Source: Planctomycetota bacterium
GTDB taxonomy: Bacteria; Planctomycetota; Phycisphaerae; WQYP01
DNA length: 10,026 nt
Direction of reading: 5' to 3'
Assembly: GCA_021805585.1 (NCBI GenBank)
Contig: JAJZEY010000214.1
Location: 1-10,026 of the forward strand
Part shown: piece after piece, positions 6,339 to 10,026 of the stretch
Layout of the letters: each line of letters begins with the position of its first letter
How positions within the stretch are numbered: position 1 is the stretch's first letter
Program-made: the position numbers and the translations under genes
The notes under the pieces: generated by a model
What the model was told of the DNA's origin: nothing
The model's database searches: none
Seen by the model: the letters and a program-made list of their open reading frames with translations, nothing else

Positions 6339-6795
6339 GCTGCGCGCTCCATGTTACAATTCATCGCATGTTTAACCCGGACGATGTCCTCGTCCACCGC
6401 ATCCTAAGGTCCAGTGCAAAATTAAATCCGGGGTTGGGTCTTAACTGCAACCGCCGGTGATATACGAATGGCAACGGAATTTCGACGCTGTTGACGCGCC
6501 GGTGCCTGCGGACCGGCTTTCCATTTGGGGGGCGGCCATCCTGGCCGGCAAGCATTGTTGTCAGGCAAGATGTCCGCCACCAGTCTGCCTTTTCCGCTTT
6601 AGCATTCGCACCGTAACCCTATCCTCTGTTTCCGGAGGCGATGGCAAAAACCCGAACTTGTTCCTGCACAAGCCCCAAAGGCGTGTGGCACCGCCGGAAA
6701 GTTCCGCTCATTTTCTATCTGCACCGCCAAATATGTCGATTGGGCAAGTCGTCATTATCGGGCAGTCTAATCGTGTCGTGCTCGCCGGACACATA
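6339..6795. other. Spacer with no recognisable gene
   Basis: About 450 bases between the DUF3800 relic and the transposase relic. An open plus-strand frame (6457-6828) merges at its end with the transposase fragment, but its first 110 residues show no transposase motif and have unnatural composition. I see no RNA gene or clear promoter. Confidence 0.4.
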
Positions 6796-6933
6796 GGCCA
6801 GTGGTGCGAGTCGGACTTTGGGGGGTAAATTGGACGCCGCCGCGATGGGGCTCCCGGCTGGCTGACGATCTGGCGCGGTTGGCACCGCCTGCTGCCGATA
6901 GTCAAAGGGTTCCGCCTCGCGGCTGACGGGTAA
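6796..6933 (+). pseudogene. C-terminal fragment of an IS4-family transposase
   Basis: In one frame the DNA reads GQWCESDFGG, then TAA (6826-6828), then IGRRRDGAPGWLTIWRGWHR and on through LLPIVKGFRLAADG to a second TAA at 6931-6933. The pattern GG-x-IGR-x2-DG-x-PG followed by LW-RG-x2-RL is typical of the extreme C-terminus of IS4/Tn5-like transposases, where the interrupted position is usually an aromatic residue. A single change from TAT or TAC would create the stop. Everything upstream, including the catalytic DDE domain, is missing, so this is a dead insertion-sequence relic. I cannot identify its terminal inverted repeats. Confidence 0.6.
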
Positions 6934-7166
6934 AAGACGTGAGTACCGGCCAGGCGATGGCCCGGTGGCAAACGACCGAACATTTCCTCGCCGCCGCACG
7001 ACGGGCGGAAAGAATCATTCTCGGGCGTGTATGGGATGCATAGTTTTGCGGTGCGCCTGGGCGGCACCGGCGCGGTGATCTGGTGCTTTTCTTTCGGTAT
7101 CCGCAGGCTATTATAAAAGACGGGGCAGGGTTATGTGGCGCAAAGGCTATTCTATTGGAGTTGTCT
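6934..7166 (+). promoter_or_regulatory. Upstream region of the copper ATPase gene
   Basis: A -10-like TATTAT (7109-7114), overlapped by TATAAA (7112-7117), lies about 50 bases before the GTG at 7167, without a good -35 at the usual spacing. That can mean activator-dependent control, which is common for metal-efflux genes. GGCTATT occurs at 7106-7112 and again at 7145-7151. A perfect 11-bp palindrome, AGAATCATTCT, sits at 7011-7021. I see no recognisable CueR, CsoR or CopY operator, and no regulator gene is in the window. Confidence 0.3.
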
Positions 7167-9854
7167 GTGAATCATCCTGATCCCGCTGAATCCATAACCG
7201 GTCCTTCACAAGCCGCGGCGGGCAATTCTGACGTTGCCATTGACCCGGTCTGTTCCATGCGTGTGAATCCGGAAAAATGCGCCGGATCGGTGCATCACAA
7301 CGGGAAAAATTATTATTTTTGCGGACGAAGCTGCATCGCGAAATTTCAGGCGAATCCGGAAAAATATCTCAATTCGACCATCCCCCCGGCGGTTCAATTG
7401 CATGGGTTGACCGTTTCGGCGGGAACCAAAACATCCCCCGCGAAGCCCGGCGTTCAGGCGAAAAATGCCGCGCGGGGAAAATTGCCGGCGCGCTATATCT
7501 GCCCCATGGACCCCGAAATAGCAATGGACCACCCGGATACATGCCCAAAATGCGGCATGGCGCTGGAACCGGAAATGGGAATCCAAGGCCTGTCCGCCTG
7601 CGCGGGGACGGCAGCGGTCCGGTATACCTGTCCCATGCACCCGGAAGTGATGCGCGACCAGCCGGGGGCTTGTCCCAAATGCGGTATGGCGCTTGAGGCA
7701 ATTGAGCCGACCGAGCCGGGGCCGGAATTGGTGCCGGCGGGCAATCCGGAACTTGGGGAAATGACCCGGCGATTCAAGGCCAGCCTTATTTTCGCCCTGC
7801 CGCTGCTGGCGTTGGCCATGGCTGCGGATTTTTCATCCGCTCTGGCCGGGGCGTTCTGGCTTAACCCGCTGGAACTGCTGCTGGCCACGCCGGTGGTGTT
7901 TTATTGCGGTCGGCCGTTCTTCGGGCGGGCGTGGAAGTCAATTACAAATAAACATTTGAATATGTTTACACTCATTGGAACAGGCGTTGGGGCGGCATGG
8001 CTTTATTCCGTGATAGCGACGGTTGCCCCGAAAGTATTTCCCGCCGCCATGCGTTCCGGGGGCCGGGTGAATACGTATTTTGAAAGCGCCGGCGTCATTG
8101 TGTCGCTGGTGCTGCTGGGGCAGGTGCTGGAACTTCGCGCCCGGGCGCGCACGAGTCTGGCGGTGCAGGGGCTGCTGAATTTAACCCCGAAAATAGCGCA
8201 TCGCAGGGAAGGCCCATCCGCATGGCGGGACATCCCCCTTAGCGACGTACAGCCCGGCGACACACTTCTGGTGCGGCCCGGGGAAAGCATTCCAACGGAC
8301 GGTCTGCTGCTGGAGGGCACCGCGGCGGTGGATGAATCCATGTTATCAGGGGAATCGATGCCCGCGGAAAAAATGGCGGGTGACGCCCTTCTTGGCGGTA
8401 CGCTGAATGGTAACGCCGCGCTGGTCATGCAGGCTACCCGTGTGGGCAGCCAAACGGTGTTATCGCAAATTGTGCGGATGGTCGCCCAGGCACAGCGCAG
8501 TCGTGCGCCCATTGCGCAACTGGCGGATCGCGTGGCCGCCTGGTTTGTGCCTGCGGTTCTTGTTGCGGCGATTTTAACGGCGCTGGCCTGGTGGTTCACC
8601 GGTCCTTCGCCGGCGCTGGCATATGCGGTAATCAATGGCGTAAGCGTGCTGATTATCGCCTGCCCCTGTGCCCTGGGGTTGGCCACGCCCATGGCCATTA
8701 TGGTTGGCGTGGGCCGGGCGGCGCAGTTGGGCGTGCTGGTGAAAAATGCCGAGGCGATCCAGCGCCTTGAAAAGGTTCGCACCATTATGCTGGACAAAAC
8801 CGGTACCCTGACACTGGGCAAGCCGCAGGTGGTTTCCATTCACCGCGTCGCCGGACAGGATGAAGTCCATCTGCTGAGTCTGGCCGCCGGCCTGGAGCAG
8901 GCCAGCGAACACCCATTGGCACGGGCCATTGTGGGAGCCGCCAAGGCGCGCGGCCTGGCGTTGCCGCCGGTGAGCAATGTCCAGGCGATAAGTGGTAAAG
9001 GAGCCGTCGGGACCGTGGCGGGCGAGGCAGTGGCGATCGGCAACGCTGCGCTGCTTGCGGATATGGGGCTTGTCCCACCGGCATCGGAACAATTCGTTAG
9101 TGAGGCGGTCGATAAGGCCGGGGACAAAGCCGGAGAAACGGTTGTCCGGCTGGAATCACTTGGCCAGACGGTCGTCTATCTGGTGGCGGGTGGGCGGGTG
9201 CTTGGATTTATTGGCGTGGCGGACCCGCTTAAGCCCGATGCCGCCGCGGTAGTCGGGGAGCTTCAGGCCTTTGGGTTGCGCGTAATAATGCTGACCGGTG
9301 ATACTCCCCGCACCGCGCAAGCCGTGGCCCGGCAACTGAAGTTGGATGATAGTGTGGCCGGATTGTCGCCTCAGGATAAAGCCAAAGCGATTGAGGCGGA
9401 GCAAAAGCAGGGGCGGCTGGTGGCCATGGTGGGTGATGGCATTAACGATGCACCCGCCCTGGCGGTGGCCCATGTCGGAATTGCCATGGCCACCGGAACG
9501 GATATCGCCATGGCCAGCGCCGGAATAACACTTCTCGGGGGAGATTTACAGGGAATTTTAAAGGCGCTGCGGTTGTCCACTGAAATTATGCGAAACATCC
9601 GCCAGAATTTGTGGCTGGCATTCGGATACAACGCCTTGGGCATTCCCCTGGCCGCGGGAGTGTTGTACCCCTGGACCGGCTGGCTGCTAAGTCCCATGAT
9701 TGCCGCCGCCGCGATGAGCTTAAGTTCCGTTTCCGTCATATCCAATGCGCTTCGTCTGCGGCGGACGCCGGCGGGGGGCCGCCCAAACTGGGGGTCGGGC
9801 GTCTCGCCCGACAAATCCGCCGACCCCAATGTTGGCCCGCGTCAGAGCAATTGA
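7167..9854 (+). CDS. copA: Cu(I)-type P1B ATPase with YHS and two heavy-metal-binding domains
   Basis: This 895-residue inner-membrane pump exports monovalent copper (or silver) using ATP. The GTG at 7167 has GGAG six bases upstream; an earlier in-frame GTG at 7083 lacks such a site. The N-terminus carries a YHS domain (about 24-68, DPVCSM and YYFCGRSC) and two heavy-metal-binding domains (110-134 and 153-177), each with CPM-x-PE and CPKCGMALE. The usual CxxC HMA domain is absent. Then come the eight-helix P1B core, the actuator SGES (394-397, Ser for the usual Thr), the CPC metal site (499-501), phosphorylated Asp 543 in DKTGTLT, the HP motif (582-583), GDGINDAP (756 on), and YN (821-822) with MSLSS (850-854) in the last helices, which mark the Cu(I) subgroup. 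A small tandem duplication (DKAG, 9111-9134) lies in the ATP-binding domain. The tail past the last helix is unusually long and repeat-encoded. All catalytic residues are intact. Confidence 0.95.
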   Translation: MNHPDPAESITGPSQAAAGNSDVAIDPVCSMRVNPEKCAGSVHHNGKNYYFCGRSCIAKFQANPEKYLNSTIPPAVQLHGLTVSAGTKTSPAKPGVQAKNAARGKLPARYICPMDPEIAMDHPDTCPKCGMALEPEMGIQGLSACAGTAAVRYTCPMHPEVMRDQPGACPKCGMALEAIEPTEPGPELVPAGNPELGEMTRRFKASLIFALPLLALAMAADFSSALAGAFWLNPLELLLATPVVFYCGRPFFGRAWKSITNKHLNMFTLIGTGVGAAWLYSVIATVAPKVFPAAMRSGGRVNTYFESAGVIVSLVLLGQVLELRARARTSLAVQGLLNLTPKIAHRREGPSAWRDIPLSDVQPGDTLLVRPGESIPTDGLLLEGTAAVDESMLSGESMPAEKMAGDALLGGTLNGNAALVMQATRVGSQTVLSQIVRMVAQAQRSRAPIAQLADRVAAWFVPAVLVAAILTALAWWFTGPSPALAYAVINGVSVLIIACPCALGLATPMAIMVGVGRAAQLGVLVKNAEAIQRLEKVRTIMLDKTGTLTLGKPQVVSIHRVAGQDEVHLLSLAAGLEQASEHPLARAIVGAAKARGLALPPVSNVQAISGKGAVGTVAGEAVAIGNAALLADMGLVPPASEQFVSEAVDKAGDKAGETVVRLESLGQTVVYLVAGGRVLGFIGVADPLKPDAAAVVGELQAFGLRVIMLTGDTPRTAQAVARQLKLDDSVAGLSPQDKAKAIEAEQKQGRLVAMVGDGINDAPALAVAHVGIAMATGTDIAMASAGITLLGGDLQGILKALRLSTEIMRNIRQNLWLAFGYNALGIPLAAGVLYPWTGWLLSPMIAAAAMSLSSVSVISNALRLRRTPAGGRPNWGSGVSPDKSADPNVGPRQSN
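9789..9829. repeat. Nested palindrome inside the 3' end of the ATPase gene
   Basis: GTCGGGCG (9794-9801) and CGCCCGAC (9805-9812) form a perfect 8-bp stem around a TCT loop. A second pairing, TGGGG-x-TCGG (9790-9798, with one extra G) with CCGACCCCA (9820-9828), uses the same left arm. The sequence lies within the ATPase reading frame and encodes the residues after the last membrane helix. It resembles palindromic intergenic repeats that have been captured by the reading frame. Confidence 0.6.
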
Positions 9855-9861
9855 TCAAGAG

Positions 9862-10022
9862 GAAATAGAAAGTAGTCTCCCATGATGCCAAGCCTCACCT
9901 GCGCAGGATGGAAAATCGCGAATTTTCAGAGCAGAAAGCAGACCGCAGGAGGCGCTGCAATGTTTCGGCGGCAGCCGCTCTTTGGCCTCGGCCTTATGTG
10001 CTCTACTCACTACTCTCTAAAT
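9862..10022 (-). repeat. Dispersed repeat, right copy (inverted), possibly a small MITE-like element
   Basis: Positions 9960-10022, read on the minus strand, match 231-295: TTTAGAGAG, GTAGAGCACATAAGG, AAAGAG and CGCCGAAACAT are shared. The right edge carries the 7-mers GAGAGTA and GTGAGTA on the minus strand, and TAGAAAGTAG occurs at 9866-9875 on the plus strand, so the roughly 160-bp unit has similar ends in inverted orientation. Inside it lie a palindrome CCTGCGCAGG (9898-9907) and a hairpin GAAAAT-CGCGA-ATTTTC (9911-9927). No coding potential is visible. The window ends just beyond, so the right boundary is uncertain. Confidence 0.6.
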
Positions 10023-10026
10023 TCTC

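Noticed and set aside
6939..7044. 34-codon GTG frame with a helical product
   Set aside because: It has no ribosome binding site, is very short and resembles no known peptide.
6708..7067. 119-codon minus-strand open frame
   Set aside because: It is antisense to the transposase relic and Pro/Arg-rich, without recognisable motifs.
8003..8839. 278-codon minus-strand open frame
   Set aside because: It is antisense to the catalytic core of the ATPase, where the sense frame has every conserved motif.
1..10026. CRISPR array, tRNA, rRNA or a multi-gene defence system
   Set aside because: There are no regularly spaced repeats, no cloverleaf or rRNA signature, and the intact genes do not form a recognisable defence cluster.

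Overview
The window is a GC-rich bacterial chromosomal segment with four confidently called genes, one possible small gene, two gene fragments and a set of dispersed repeats. Three features would fit a planctomycete or a related PVC-group bacterium, possibly a Phycisphaerae-like lineage: a PEP-CTERM anchored 'choice-of-anchor A' surface protein, a copper ATPase with a YHS domain and two heavy-metal-binding domains, and an IS4-type transposase relic. No ribosomal or other phylogenetic marker is present, so the assignment is tentative.

Layout from left to right. Positions 1-446 hold no convincing gene. They contain a perfect 20-bp inverted repeat (75-128), a short hairpin (204-221), one copy of a dispersed repeat (231-295) and a possible acyltransferase scrap (357-434). 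A 57-codon ORF with a good ribosome binding site (447-620) runs convergently into aroA. aroA (EPSP synthase, 580-1992, minus) lies 12 bp downstream of a secreted HEAT-like protein gene (2005-3042, minus), and the two probably form one transcript. A divergent intergenic region follows, with candidate promoters in both directions and a strongly structured leader. It precedes a PEP-CTERM surface protein (3524-4543, plus). Next comes an unrecognised polytopic membrane protein (4714-5763, plus) with its own good promoter and ribosome binding site. Positions 5764-7166 look decayed: degenerate repeats, a truncated DUF3800 gene on the minus strand and the C-terminus of an IS4-family transposase with an in-frame stop. 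The right side is a Cu(I)-type P1B ATPase (7167-9854, plus) whose last residues are encoded by a palindromic repeat. It is followed by a second, inverted copy of the repeat seen at 231-295.

The genes do not form one obvious pathway: aromatic amino acid synthesis, a surface protein, an unknown membrane protein and metal efflux sit side by side. I did not find a convincing new multi-gene system. The most interesting signals are non-coding: the inverted repeat family at the two ends of the window, the hairpin-rich leader before the PEP-CTERM gene, the large inverted repeat at 75-128 with its degenerate relatives, and the palindrome built into the ATPase C-terminus.
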